Both the position numbers and the translations under genes were made by a program. From Mannheimia pernigra (GTDB taxonomy: Bacteria > Pseudomonadota > Gammaproteobacteria > Enterobacterales > Pasteurellaceae), in the NCBI RefSeq assembly GCF_013377995.1, contig NZ_CP055305.1, forward strand, positions 1,550,001 through 1,614,000: a stretch of 64,000 nucleotides of DNA. Reading direction: 5' to 3'. The notes under the pieces are model-generated. The model was not told the DNA's origin. It did no database searches and saw nothing but the letters and a program-made list of their open reading frames with translations. This document shows, one piece after another, positions 42,265 through 50,819 of this stretch; position 1 is the stretch's first letter, and the number at the start of each line of letters is the position of its first letter.

Positions 42265-43308
42265 TTACCAGTTTACACGTAAACCTACACCAATCGCTTT
42301 CTCTGTTGTTTTACCTGAACGAGTACCATCTACATTGTGGTCTCTTGTAGTCACATATTTACCTTCAACGAAAGCTACTACGTTTTTGTGGAATTTGTAA
42401 TCAGTCCCTGCTAAGAAACCGTGAGATTTGGTTTTCTTGTTACTGTTATCTTTAGCACTACCATATCTATAGTTAGCGTAAACAGATGATTTATCTGTTA
42501 AGTCAACTTTAACCATTGGGCCAACGTAGTATTGTCTATCTTTAACTAAGCCCGTTTTCTTCACTTCGTAACCGCCATCAACACCTACTAATGCAACATC
42601 ACTTAGATTGTAGCCGATTGCCGCATCAAAAGCGTTTGCACGAATTTTATCCGCTGAGTTTGATTTGAAATGTGTGCGACCGAAAGCACCTTGGAAAATC
42701 CAGTTATTTACTTCGTAAACTGCACCAAAACCGTAGCCGTTTTTAATTTTTTCATCTAATGCTTTACCGTCATTTTCTTCGCTTTGAGCAAAGTTGTAGT
42801 TAGCACTTAATGTTAAACCTTCAATGCCTTGATAGTCATAACGAATTGCACTGGTGCTAGAAGTTGGTACATAGTCACGTAATAAACCATATTCGTAGTC
42901 ATTTGCTAAACCTACGTCATCAGCAATCACAGATTGTTTACCGAAAGTAACTTGACCAAACTCTTTTTGACCTAAACCTACATAGGCTTTATGTGCATAA
43001 GCATCACCGAAGCCAGAGTTTTGGTTGTTTTTGAAGCGAACTTGCACTTCACCTAATGCGTAAAAACCATCATCACTTAGTGCGTGCTTTACTTTTACAC
43101 CAAAACGAGTGCCTTGATTGCGTAATTTCGTGTCGCCGTTATCTTCATCAGCTTTTTTTACGCCATTTTCTTTTGTTGTTTGGTTCTCTACAATCACACG
43201 AGCAGAACCATAGAAATCAATTTTTGAACCTTCTGCTTCATAAACTGTTACCGCAGATGCAGATGCTGCGAATGCAGTTACTGCTAATGCAACTAATGTT
43301 TTTTTCAT
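42265..43308 (-). CDS. Outer-membrane porin (OmpP2/OmpC-like)
   Basis: General diffusion porin of 347 aa. The signal peptide MKKTLVALAVTAFAASASA is followed by VTVYEAEGSKIDFYGSARV, the typical first strand. Alternating beta-strands and loops follow, with porin hallmarks GTRFGVKVKHAL, GLGQKEFGQVTFGKQ and VGLRVNW, ending in an aromatic residue as the BAM complex requires. It is the family of H. influenzae OmpP2 and Pasteurella OmpH. The start is the ATG at 43308 after AAGGTG; the in-frame GTG three codons upstream is part of that ribosome-binding site. Strong terminator and a good promoter suggest high expression. Confidence 0.9.
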   Translation of the reverse strand: MKKTLVALAVTAFAASASAVTVYEAEGSKIDFYGSARVIVENQTTKENGVKKADEDNGDTKLRNQGTRFGVKVKHALSDDGFYALGEVQVRFKNNQNSGFGDAYAHKAYVGLGQKEFGQVTFGKQSVIADDVGLANDYEYGLLRDYVPTSSTSAIRYDYQGIEGLTLSANYNFAQSEENDGKALDEKIKNGYGFGAVYEVNNWIFQGAFGRTHFKSNSADKIRANAFDAAIGYNLSDVALVGVDGGYEVKKTGLVKDRQYYVGPMVKVDLTDKSSVYANYRYGSAKDNSNKKTKSHGFLAGTDYKFHKNVVAFVEGKYVTTRDHNVDGTRSGKTTEKAIGVGLRVNW

Positions 43309-43802
43309 AATTTTCACCTTAGATTTTTATATGTTGTATATACAAGCTATTACTCTCTTTAAGGTATAGAGCAACACCCTAAATCACAATGTATTCGCTA
43401 TAATGGCTCATACTATTTGCGTGAGCATAATCTCAAAAACAAAAGTTGATGTCAATAGATTAGTTCCTTTTCCATACATAGAAATACCCTTTATAAATCA
43501 ATAAGTTAAATGACTAATTTTTCATTTAGAGAATTTCTTCATTATCACTCCATATTTTAAAATTTCATAATTCATTGAAAAATAAGGCTTTTTTATAATT
43601 CTATTTTGTGCATTATAAAATGCATAAAAAGTTCATTCATTTTACAATTCTGATTGTATTTTAATCAAAAATAGAACCTTTCGCTTGTTTTTTGCTCAGC
43701 TTGCAAAAAATGAGAAAATTTCCACCGCTTGTAACCCAGCATTGCTTTTGTAGCAAGTTAATATAAAATGGCATAGCCTCTATTGATGATAAAGTTATAA
43801 CT
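43309..43802. other. 494-bp gap between the porin gene and priC
   Basis: AT-rich. It holds the porin promoter and about 110 nt of leader, several A/T tracts, and a USS copy near 43723 in front of priC. No ORF, RNA gene or repeat could be supported in the rest. Confidence 0.6.
43427..43455 (-). promoter_or_regulatory. Probable porin promoter
   Basis: On the - strand, a perfect TTGACA (43455-43450), 17-bp spacer, then GATTAT (43432-43427). This leaves a leader of about 110 nt before the porin ATG, long enough to be a small-RNA target, though no pairing partner can be named. Confidence 0.5.
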
Positions 43803-44321
43803 ATGCAAAAACACCTTTTCCTTGCTCAAATAAAAAAAAATTTAGCTGTCTTGGCATCATTTTCTGAACAAAAAATTACCCTTAATTCTGCCTATTTCTC
43901 TAAACAATCAGGCTTAGTCAGCTTTTTTCTTACTGAAATTGAACAAACAGCCGAACTATTATTAGGTCAAAACGATATTTCATACAGTGAATTTTATGCT
44001 GATAAATTGATTAAGCAATTTGATACCCTAAATAATGCGATTGAAAAAATGCCAGAACAAAAAAAAGCTGCAAAATTCCGCCCTTCTTTTCAATTTTCGC
44101 CCAACATTCATCGTCTTTCACCACATAACCGCTTGAAGGAATATCGCAAAGCATTACGAGCATTGAATGAAAAAATGAGCTGGTTAGTGGAGAAAAATTA
44201 TAATGAGGACAGTGAAATTTTGAGGCAGGCGTTGCAAAATCAAATTGTGGAAACAGAATATCGAAAAATGAAATGTATAAAAGCAATTGAAGATTTAGAG
44301 CAAGAATTATTATTCAAATAA
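43803..44321 (+). CDS. priC: Primosomal replication protein PriC-like
   Basis: Helical 172-aa protein that helps reload DnaB at stalled forks. LSPHNRLKEYRKALRALNEK is the typical C-terminal block, and the protein is rich in Lys/Gln/Glu helices over its length. Low overall conservation is usual for PriC. No clear Shine-Dalgarno sequence. Convergent to galU, with an imperfect hairpin (about 44325-44350) between them. Confidence 0.8.
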   Translation: MQKHLFLAQIKKNLAVLASFSEQKITLNSAYFSKQSGLVSFFLTEIEQTAELLLGQNDISYSEFYADKLIKQFDTLNNAIEKMPEQKKAAKFRPSFQFSPNIHRLSPHNRLKEYRKALRALNEKMSWLVEKNYNEDSEILRQALQNQIVETEYRKMKCIKAIEDLEQELLFK

Positions 44322-44364
44322 AATAGACAGCACTATGCTGCCTATTATTCATAGTAATTTTTAG

Positions 44365-45252
44365 TTACAGTGATTTTGCTAAATCTTTAATAAAAGTTTT
44401 AAACGCTTTCCCGCACTTATCGTGGTTTAAACTGTACTCCACAAAGGCTTGCATATAACCTACTTTATCACCACAGTCAAAAGAACGACCTGTCATATTG
44501 AAAGCCTCCACCGTTTCTTGCTGAATAAGCATATCAATCGCATCGGTTAGCTGAATTTCATCACCAACGCCTACAGGTGTTCGCTCTAATAAATCCCAAA
44601 TATTGGCTGAGAAAACATAACGTCCTACAACGGCTAAGTTAGACGGGGCTTCTTCCACATTCGGTTTTTCTACCATTTTCGCAATAGGTGCCGATCCGCC
44701 TAACGGGATATTGATTCCATTACAGTCCGCCACACCGTAACTGCTTACATTTTCAATTGGCACAGGTGCAACCATAATCTGACTATGGCCAGTTTCCTTG
44801 AAACGTTTAACCATAGCCGCTAAGTTTTCTGTTTTTTGGTTAGCTGTAAAATCACCTAATAAAACATCAGGCAAAACAACAGCAAAAGGCTCATTACCCA
44901 CTACCGCTCGTCCACATAAAACAGCGTGACCTAACCCTTTAGCTTGACCTTGACGAACGTGAATTAATCGCACATCTTTTGGAATAATCGAACGAACTTC
45001 ATCTAATAACTGGCGTTTAACACGCTTTTCAAGCATAGTTTCTAATTCAAAAGAAGTATCAAAGTGGTTTTCAATAGCGTTCTTAGAGGAATGCGTGACT
45101 AGAACAATTTCTTTAAAATCTGCTGCCACACATTCATTAATGATATATTGAATTAACGGCTTGTCGGCAAGGGTAAGCATTTCTTTGGGAATTGCTTTTG
45201 TTGCAGGTAACATACGAGTACCAAGACCTGCAACAGGAATTATCACTTTCAT
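44365..45252 (-). CDS. galU: UTP-glucose-1-phosphate uridylyltransferase
   Basis: Makes UDP-glucose for LPS/capsule and galactose metabolism; 295 aa. The nucleotide loop is AGLGTRMLPATKAIPKEML (residues 8-26), with PVGVGDEIQLTDAIDML and FDCGDKVGYMQAFVEYSL further on. It is 23 bp downstream of csrA and probably shares the alaS-csrA transcript. Confidence 0.96.
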   Translation of the reverse strand: MKVIIPVAGLGTRMLPATKAIPKEMLTLADKPLIQYIINECVAADFKEIVLVTHSSKNAIENHFDTSFELETMLEKRVKRQLLDEVRSIIPKDVRLIHVRQGQAKGLGHAVLCGRAVVGNEPFAVVLPDVLLGDFTANQKTENLAAMVKRFKETGHSQIMVAPVPIENVSSYGVADCNGINIPLGGSAPIAKMVEKPNVEEAPSNLAVVGRYVFSANIWDLLERTPVGVGDEIQLTDAIDMLIQQETVEAFNMTGRSFDCGDKVGYMQAFVEYSLNHDKCGKAFKTFIKDLAKSL

Positions 45253-45275
45253 TTTAAATCCTTATAATTAATGAA

Positions 45276-45455
45276 TTAAAATTTATCCTCTTTTGAGGCT
45301 TTAATCCTTTCATAAATTTCTTGGCGATGTACTGAAATCTCTTTCGGTGCATTCACACCCAGCTTCACTTGGTTTCCTCGTATGCTGAGTACCGTAATCT
45401 CAACATCATCCCCTACGAGCAAAACTTCCCCAATTTTACGAGTTAGAATAAGCAT
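45276..45455 (-). CDS. csrA: Carbon storage regulator CsrA
   Basis: RNA-binding global regulator of 59 aa that binds GGA motifs in mRNA leaders. It begins MLILTRKIGEVLLVGDDVEI, followed by TVLSIRGNQVKLGVNAPKEI and SVHRQEIYERI, and ends KASKEDKF. Arg44 and the L4-R6 surface used for RNA binding are conserved. AAGGAGACAATT precedes the ATG and contains a GGA that may allow autoregulation. It lies between alaS and galU; alaS-csrA is also the E. coli order. It is too short for usual ORF cut-offs. Confidence 0.96.
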   Translation of the reverse strand: MLILTRKIGEVLLVGDDVEITVLSIRGNQVKLGVNAPKEISVHRQEIYERIKASKEDKF

Positions 45456-45532
45456 AATTGTCTCCTTACTAAGTTATCACTCCATTAGAGTAAAGTTTAA
45501 AGGCGAATTTATCTCGCCTTGTTATTATTTTT

Positions 45533-48157
45533 TTAAAGTTTTTGAGCAATCCACTCTTGGGCAACTTTTAGTGCTTGAGGAATATTTTGTGTTTCAGTGC
45601 CGCCTGCCATAGCCATATCTGCCCTGCCACCACCTTTTCCTCCAACTTCAACCGCCATTAAACCAACTAATTCTCCAGCATTCAGTTTAGCGGTTAAATC
45701 TTTAGTTACACCTACAATCAAATTTACTTTACCTTCTACCTCGGTTACAAAAGCAATAACGCCAGAACCAAGTTGATTTTTCAAGTCATCTACGATGATA
45801 CGGAGTGCTTTGCTATCTACATTATTCAATTTTTCAACAATGACATTTACGCCATTGATCTGTTTTGCAGATTTTGCCAATTCTCCACCCGCTTGCGTTG
45901 CTTGCTTTTCTTTTAAGTTTTGTAGCTCTTTCTCCGCTTTTTTGACTTTATCTTGTAGTTGTTGAACTTTTTCAACAATAGAGGCTTGATCTGCTTTAAG
46001 AAGATCAGCAATTTGGTTTAATACTTGTTGCTGGCTGTGCAGTAACATAATTGCATTTTCCCCTGTTACGGCTTCTACACGACGAATACCTGCCGCAACA
46101 GCCCCTTCAGAGACAAATTTGAACAAGCCTATATCACCTGTTTGTCTTATATGTATGCCGCCACATAACTCAATTGAGAATGGTCCCATTTCGACTACAC
46201 GCACTACATCGCCGTATTTTTCGCCAAATAATGCCATTGCCCCTTTTTCTTTCGCTTGTTCAATGCCCATTGTTTCAATTTGAACTTGAATATTTTCACG
46301 TATTTTCGCATTCACAATACGCTCTATTTCTTCTAAGTCCGCTTTAGTTATCGCCTCTGGCTGGGAGAAGTCAAAACGCAGGCTACTATCAGATACCAGC
46401 GATCCTTTTTGTGCTACGTGTTCCCCTAATACTTGGCGAAGTGCCGAATGAAGCAAGTGGGTAGCACTATGGTTTGAGCTAATAGCTTGACGGCGTTCAA
46501 CATTTACTAAAGCAGAAACCACATCACCAATCGCTAAAACACCGCCATTAAGCTTCCCGATATGTCCCCAAACCTGTCCATATTTTTGAGTGTCATTCAC
46601 TTGGAATAAACCGAGAGGTGAGCTAATCTCACCCGCATCGCCGATTTGACCGCCTGATTCTGCATAAAACGGCGTTTGGTCTAAAATCACCACCGCATCA
46701 TCGCCTGATTCAATTTTTTCTACGGCAACTCCATTACAGAATAGCCCCACTACTTTTGCATTATGTGCTGTTTGTTCATAACCTAAGAACTTCGTTTGGC
46801 CATCTATTTTGATGACATTATTATAATCTACGCCAAAATTACTGTTAGCTTTTGCACGCTCACGCTGAGCGGTCATTTCCGCTTCAAAGCCTTTTTCATC
46901 AATAGTAATATTTCGCTCACGACAAACATCAGCCGTTAAATCTAGTGGAAATCCGTAAGTATCATAAAGTTTAAATGCAACATCACCAGAAAGTGTGTTA
47001 TTTTCCACTTTTGCTAACGCCTCTTCTAACAGCGTTAAGCCACGCTCTAATGTACGTGCAAATTGTTCTTCTTCCGTTTTTAGGGCTTTTTGAACAAGGT
47101 CTAGTTTTTGTGCAACAACTTCACCAGCATCTCCCATCACTTTTGCTAAAATTGGTACTAATTGATAGAAGAATGCTGATTTAGCACCTAATAAATTACC
47201 ATGGCGTACTGCTCTGCGAATAATACGGCGTAATACATAACCACGCCCTTCGTTAGATGGCAAAACGCCATCAGCAACTAAGTATGAACAAGCACGAATA
47301 TGGTCGGCAATCACACGTAGTGATTTATTATCTAAATCTTGTACATTTAATAAATTTGCTGTTTCTTTAATCAGCGTTTGGAAAATATCGGTTTCATAGT
47401 TAGAGTTTACGTGTTGCATTACCGCCGTCATACGCTCTAAGCCCATACCTGTATCTACCGATGGCTTTGGTAATTTTTCCATTGTGCCATCTGCTAAACG
47501 GTTAAACTGCATAAATACGATATTCCAAACTTCAATATAGCGATCACCATCCTCTTCTGGCGTGCCTGGCAAACCACCCCAATGTTCTGGGCCGTGATCG
47601 TAGAAAATTTCGGTACAAGGTCCGCAAGGACCTGTATCACCCATTGCCCAGAAATTATCAGAAGCGTAAGGCGCTCCTTTATTGTCGCCAATACGAATAA
47701 TATGATCTGTTGGAACACCAACTTCTTTGTGCCAAATATCGTATGCTTCGTCGTCAGTTTCATAAACCGTAACGTACAATTTTTCTTTCGGTAAGCCTAG
47801 CCATTGTGGCGACGTTAAATATTCCCAGCCAAATTTGATTGCATCTTGTTTGAAATAGTCACCAAAACTGAAATTTCCCATCATCTCAAAGAAAGTATGA
47901 TGACGAGCGGTATAACCTACATTTTCTAAGTCATTATGTTTACCGCCAGCACGCACACAGCGTTGAGCTGTGGTTGCTCGGGTATAAGGACGTTTTTCTA
48001 AACCAAGAAAAACATCTTTGAATTGATTCATTCCTGCGTTGGTAAATAACAATGTTGGGTCATTTTCAGGCACAAGAGAGCTACTAGGTACAATGGTATG
48101 TCCTTTAGTTTCGAAAAACGCTAAAAAAGATTGTCTGATTTCTGAAGTTGTTTTCAT
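45533..48157 (-). CDS. alaS: Alanyl-tRNA synthetase
   Basis: Class II synthetase charging tRNA-Ala; 874 aa. The N-terminal catalytic core has LFTNAGMNQFKDVFLG, RAGGKHNDLENVGYTARHHT and FFEMMGNFSFGDYFK. The editing domain carries the zinc site HSATHLLHS (HxxxH) and ELCGGIH (CxxxH). The C-terminal coiled coil and DHHA1 domain end at GGKGGGRADMAMAGG. Upstream of csrA by 77 bp. Confidence 0.98.
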   Translation of the reverse strand: MKTTSEIRQSFLAFFETKGHTIVPSSSLVPENDPTLLFTNAGMNQFKDVFLGLEKRPYTRATTAQRCVRAGGKHNDLENVGYTARHHTFFEMMGNFSFGDYFKQDAIKFGWEYLTSPQWLGLPKEKLYVTVYETDDEAYDIWHKEVGVPTDHIIRIGDNKGAPYASDNFWAMGDTGPCGPCTEIFYDHGPEHWGGLPGTPEEDGDRYIEVWNIVFMQFNRLADGTMEKLPKPSVDTGMGLERMTAVMQHVNSNYETDIFQTLIKETANLLNVQDLDNKSLRVIADHIRACSYLVADGVLPSNEGRGYVLRRIIRRAVRHGNLLGAKSAFFYQLVPILAKVMGDAGEVVAQKLDLVQKALKTEEEQFARTLERGLTLLEEALAKVENNTLSGDVAFKLYDTYGFPLDLTADVCRERNITIDEKGFEAEMTAQRERAKANSNFGVDYNNVIKIDGQTKFLGYEQTAHNAKVVGLFCNGVAVEKIESGDDAVVILDQTPFYAESGGQIGDAGEISSPLGLFQVNDTQKYGQVWGHIGKLNGGVLAIGDVVSALVNVERRQAISSNHSATHLLHSALRQVLGEHVAQKGSLVSDSSLRFDFSQPEAITKADLEEIERIVNAKIRENIQVQIETMGIEQAKEKGAMALFGEKYGDVVRVVEMGPFSIELCGGIHIRQTGDIGLFKFVSEGAVAAGIRRVEAVTGENAIMLLHSQQQVLNQIADLLKADQASIVEKVQQLQDKVKKAEKELQNLKEKQATQAGGELAKSAKQINGVNVIVEKLNNVDSKALRIIVDDLKNQLGSGVIAFVTEVEGKVNLIVGVTKDLTAKLNAGELVGLMAVEVGGKGGGRADMAMAGGTETQNIPQALKVAQEWIAQKL

Positions 48158-48283
48158 TAAAATACTCTTTTTAAATAGAAGATAAACGTTGATTTATCTC
48201 TATTTTACACATTTTTTATATTATTTTGTTAGTTAAGTTCGGCTTATTTTTTGATAATTAAAGGATTTTTGCAAAATTTTGCT

Positions 48284-48332
48284 AAAAAATGACCGCTTGT
48301 AGAGAGGACAAACCTTCAAGCGGTTCATTTTA
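48284..48332. repeat. Inverted USS pair between uspA and alaS
   Basis: ACCGCTTGT (48292-48300) faces TCAAGCGGT (48316-48324; one mismatch), flanked by AAAATGA and TTCATTTT so that the stem extends. It lies after uspA on the - strand and probably terminates it. Confidence 0.65.
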
Positions 48333-48350
48333 TGCAAAAATTTACACTAT

Positions 48351-48776
48351 TTATTCATCGGCTAATGGAACAACTAACATATCAACCGTAATATTATTCA
48401 TTACTTGACGAGTTGAGGACATAAATTTGCTCCAAAAATCTTGATGGTGACCTGTGATCAATAAATCTACATTATGTTTTTCTACCGCTTCTTCCAGCAC
48501 TTGGCTAAAATCGCCAGTGCCATTTAAACAATCTGATACAGGATAATCCACTTTAGTTGCTAACTCTGCCAATGCGGAATTCGTTTCTGCCATTGCACCA
48601 TCTTGTACAGAAGACATATTAATATCAATCAACCCTGTATATAAGTCAGCAAAATTAACATCAACGTGAATAAGTGATAATTTAGCTCCGCATTTTTCGG
48701 CTAATCCTGCACCTTTTCGAACTAATACCAAACTTTCTTCTGAAAGATCAACGGCCACTAAAATATGTTTATACAT
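48351..48776 (-). CDS. uspA: Universal stress protein A
   Basis: Cytoplasmic stress protein of 141 aa, almost identical in length and pattern to H. influenzae UspA: MYKHILVAVDLSEESLVLVR, IHVDVNFADLYTGLIDINMS, LITGHHQDFWSKFMSSTRQV, DMLVVPLADE. The ATG at 48776 has AGGAG six bases upstream; an ATG two codons earlier lies too close to it. It is divergent from fnr across 239 bp, the same neighbourhood as in E. coli and H. influenzae. Confidence 0.95.
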   Translation of the reverse strand: MYKHILVAVDLSEESLVLVRKGAGLAEKCGAKLSLIHVDVNFADLYTGLIDINMSSVQDGAMAETNSALAELATKVDYPVSDCLNGTGDFSQVLEEAVEKHNVDLLITGHHQDFWSKFMSSTRQVMNNITVDMLVVPLADE

Positions 48777-48979
48777 AATCATCTCCTTTTAGACTTATCT
48801 TAATGGGGTTAAGTTATACTAACATACTGTTAAAAATAAAAATTTGAAGTAGATCGCAAAAATGAAAATGTACCAATATTTTCTTTTTACTGCGTTTCAA
48901 GTTGCTAAACTTTTCTTCTAATAAACTATAACTTTGCTTCATTCTAAATTTGATGATAGACTTTGCTCTAAATCAAATT

Positions 48980-48997
48980 TTAGAAAAATTTTTCTAA
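48980..48997. promoter_or_regulatory. Perfect 18-bp palindrome in the fnr leader
   Basis: TTAGAAAAATTTTTCTAA lies 19 bp before the fnr ATG. It does not match an FNR or CRP box. It could be an operator or simply A/T-tract DNA. Confidence 0.4.
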
Positions 48998-49015
48998 TCT
49001 TCTAAGGTTGAATAT

Positions 49016-49789
49016 ATGAAAATTGTATCAGAATCGAAGATTAGCGGACGCCATACTTGCACAATTCATTGTCAGAATTGTAGCATCAGTCAGCTATGCT
49101 TACCTTTTACACTAAATGAAAGTGAGCTAACACAGCTTGATAATATTATTGAGCGTAAAAAACCAGTCCAAAAATCCCAAGTAATATTCAAATCTGGCGA
49201 TGAACTTCGCTCTCTTTATGCAATTCGTTCTGGCACATTAAAAGCCTACACATTAAGTGAAAGTGGTGAGGAACAAATTACAGGCTTTCATCTGCCTGGA
49301 GACTTAATTGGTTTTGATGCCATTATCAATATGCAGCACGAAGGCTATGCTCAAGCCTTAGAAACTTCAATGATCTGCGAAATTCCGTTTGAAATTTTAG
49401 ATGATCTCGCAGGCAAAATGCCCAAAATCCGTCACCAAATTATGCGTTTAATGAGTAATGAAATTAAAAGCGATCAAGAAATGATCTTGTTACTCTCTAA
49501 AATGAATGCGGAAGAAAAGCTGGCCGCTTTCCTATATAATCTTTCCCAACGTTATTCTGCTCGCGGATTTTCAGCCAAAGAATTTCGCTTAACTATGACT
49601 CGTGGCGATATTGGCAATTATTTAGGGCTTACTATTGAAACGATTAGCCGCTTACTTGGTCGCTTCCAAAAAAGTGGTATGATATCCGTACAGGGAAAAT
49701 ATATTCATATTAACTGTATGGAAGAATTGGCTAAATTAGCTGGTGCAATCAAACCCCAACAAAATATTATTACCCAAACAACAGCGTAA
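49016..49789 (+). CDS. fnr: Fumarate and nitrate reduction regulator FNR
   Basis: CRP-family oxygen sensor of 257 aa with a 4Fe-4S cluster. Ligand cysteines correspond to C19, C22, C28 (in CTIHCQNCSISQLCLP) and C121 (TSMICEIPFE). The cyclic-nucleotide-like barrel is at about 30-145, the dimer helix at about 145-165, and the C-terminal HTH with TRGDIGNYLGLTIETISRLL. Nearly all functional residues match E. coli FNR. AAGG precedes the ATG. Divergent from uspA. Confidence 0.97.
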   Translation: MKIVSESKISGRHTCTIHCQNCSISQLCLPFTLNESELTQLDNIIERKKPVQKSQVIFKSGDELRSLYAIRSGTLKAYTLSESGEEQITGFHLPGDLIGFDAIINMQHEGYAQALETSMICEIPFEILDDLAGKMPKIRHQIMRLMSNEIKSDQEMILLLSKMNAEEKLAAFLYNLSQRYSARGFSAKEFRLTMTRGDIGNYLGLTIETISRLLGRFQKSGMISVQGKYIHINCMEELAKLAGAIKPQQNIITQTTA

Positions 49790-49797
49790 CGTTTGAA

Positions 49798-49829
49798 AAA
49801 TCCCTTCTTGATTTTTAAAGAAGGGATTT
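49798..49829. terminator. Terminator after fnr
   Basis: AAATCCCTTCTT (49798-49809) and AAGAAGGGATTT (49818-49829), 8-nt loop; only a short T-run follows. Confidence 0.7.
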
Positions 49830-49928
49830 CTGATCCGATGAGCCATCAACTCCATTTGCCGATATTCACTATATCCGCTATAATCGACAAAATTTTGACC
49901 CCCAATTAATACAAATAGAGGAATTTTT

Positions 49929-50720
49929 ATGGGTATCTTAACTGGCAAACGTATCTTAGTAACAGGTTTAGCAAGTAACCGTTCAATTGCTTACGGTATT
50001 GCAAATGTAATGAAACAACAAGGTGCAGAATTAGCTTTCACCTACTTAAATGATAAATTAAAACCTCGTGTTGAAGAGTTTGCTAAAGAATTTGGTTCAG
50101 ACATTATTCTCCCATTAGATGTTTCAACAGATGAAAGCATTACAGAGTGCTTTCAGGCATTAAGCCAACATTGGGAAAAATTTGATGGTTTCGTTCACGC
50201 AATTGCATTTGCACCGGGTGATCAATTAGATGGCGATTATGTAAACGCAGCAACTCGTGAAGGATACCGTATTGCACACGATATCAGTGCTTATAGCTTT
50301 GTTGCAATGGCACAAGCCGCTCGCCCGTTCTTAAATGAAAATGCGTCACTTTTAACATTGAGCTATTTAGGTGCTGAACGTGCCATTCCTAACTACAATG
50401 TAATGTGTTTAGCAAAAGCATCGCTAGAAGCAGCCACTCGTGTAATGGCAGCCGATTTAGGTAAAGACGGCATTCGTGTCAATGCTATTTCAGCTGGTCC
50501 AATCCGTACATTAGCCGCCTCAGGCATCAAAAACTTCAAGAAAATGCTTTCAACATTTGAGAAAACTGCCGCACTACGCCGTACTGTTACTATTGACGAT
50601 GTGGGTAATTCAGCTGCGTTCTTATGTTCAGACTTAGCTTCAGGTGTAACAGGCGAAGTATTACACGTTGATGCAGGCTTTAGCGTAATGGCAATGGGTG
50701 AATTAGGCGAAGAAGAGTAA
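49929..50720 (+). CDS. fabI: Enoyl-ACP reductase (NADH)
   Basis: Last reductive step of fatty-acid elongation; 263 aa SDR enzyme. GLASNRSIAYGIA is the cofactor loop. The catalytic Tyr/Lys lie in YLGAERAIPNYNVMCLAKAS (Y-x6-K). HAIAFAPGDQL contains the glycine-region residues that contact triclosan-type inhibitors in E. coli FabI. It should be the target of such inhibitors. AGAGGAA precedes the ATG. Confidence 0.96.
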   Translation: MGILTGKRILVTGLASNRSIAYGIANVMKQQGAELAFTYLNDKLKPRVEEFAKEFGSDIILPLDVSTDESITECFQALSQHWEKFDGFVHAIAFAPGDQLDGDYVNAATREGYRIAHDISAYSFVAMAQAARPFLNENASLLTLSYLGAERAIPNYNVMCLAKASLEAATRVMAADLGKDGIRVNAISAGPIRTLAASGIKNFKKMLSTFEKTAALRRTVTIDDVGNSAAFLCSDLASGVTGEVLHVDAGFSVMAMGELGEEE

Positions 50721-50764
50721 TTTCTCAAGTAATTGCAAAATTTTATGAAAATTTAACCGCTAGT

Positions 50765-50799
50765 CCCTCTTTCTGGCCAATCCGAAAGAGGGTTTATTT
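50765..50799 (+). terminator. Terminator after fabI
   Basis: CCCTCTTTC (50765-50773) and GAAAGAGGG (50784-50792), 10-nt loop, then TTTATTTATTTTT. Confidence 0.85.
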
Positions 50800-50819
50800 A
50801 TTTTTAAAGATGTCATTAT

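Noticed and set aside
48950..48980. Possible FNR box upstream of fnr (TTGAT ... ATCAA)
   Set aside because: The halves are too far apart for TTGAT-N4-ATCAA.
50393..50728. 111-aa ORF antisense to fabI
   Set aside because: Antisense shadow of a conserved gene.
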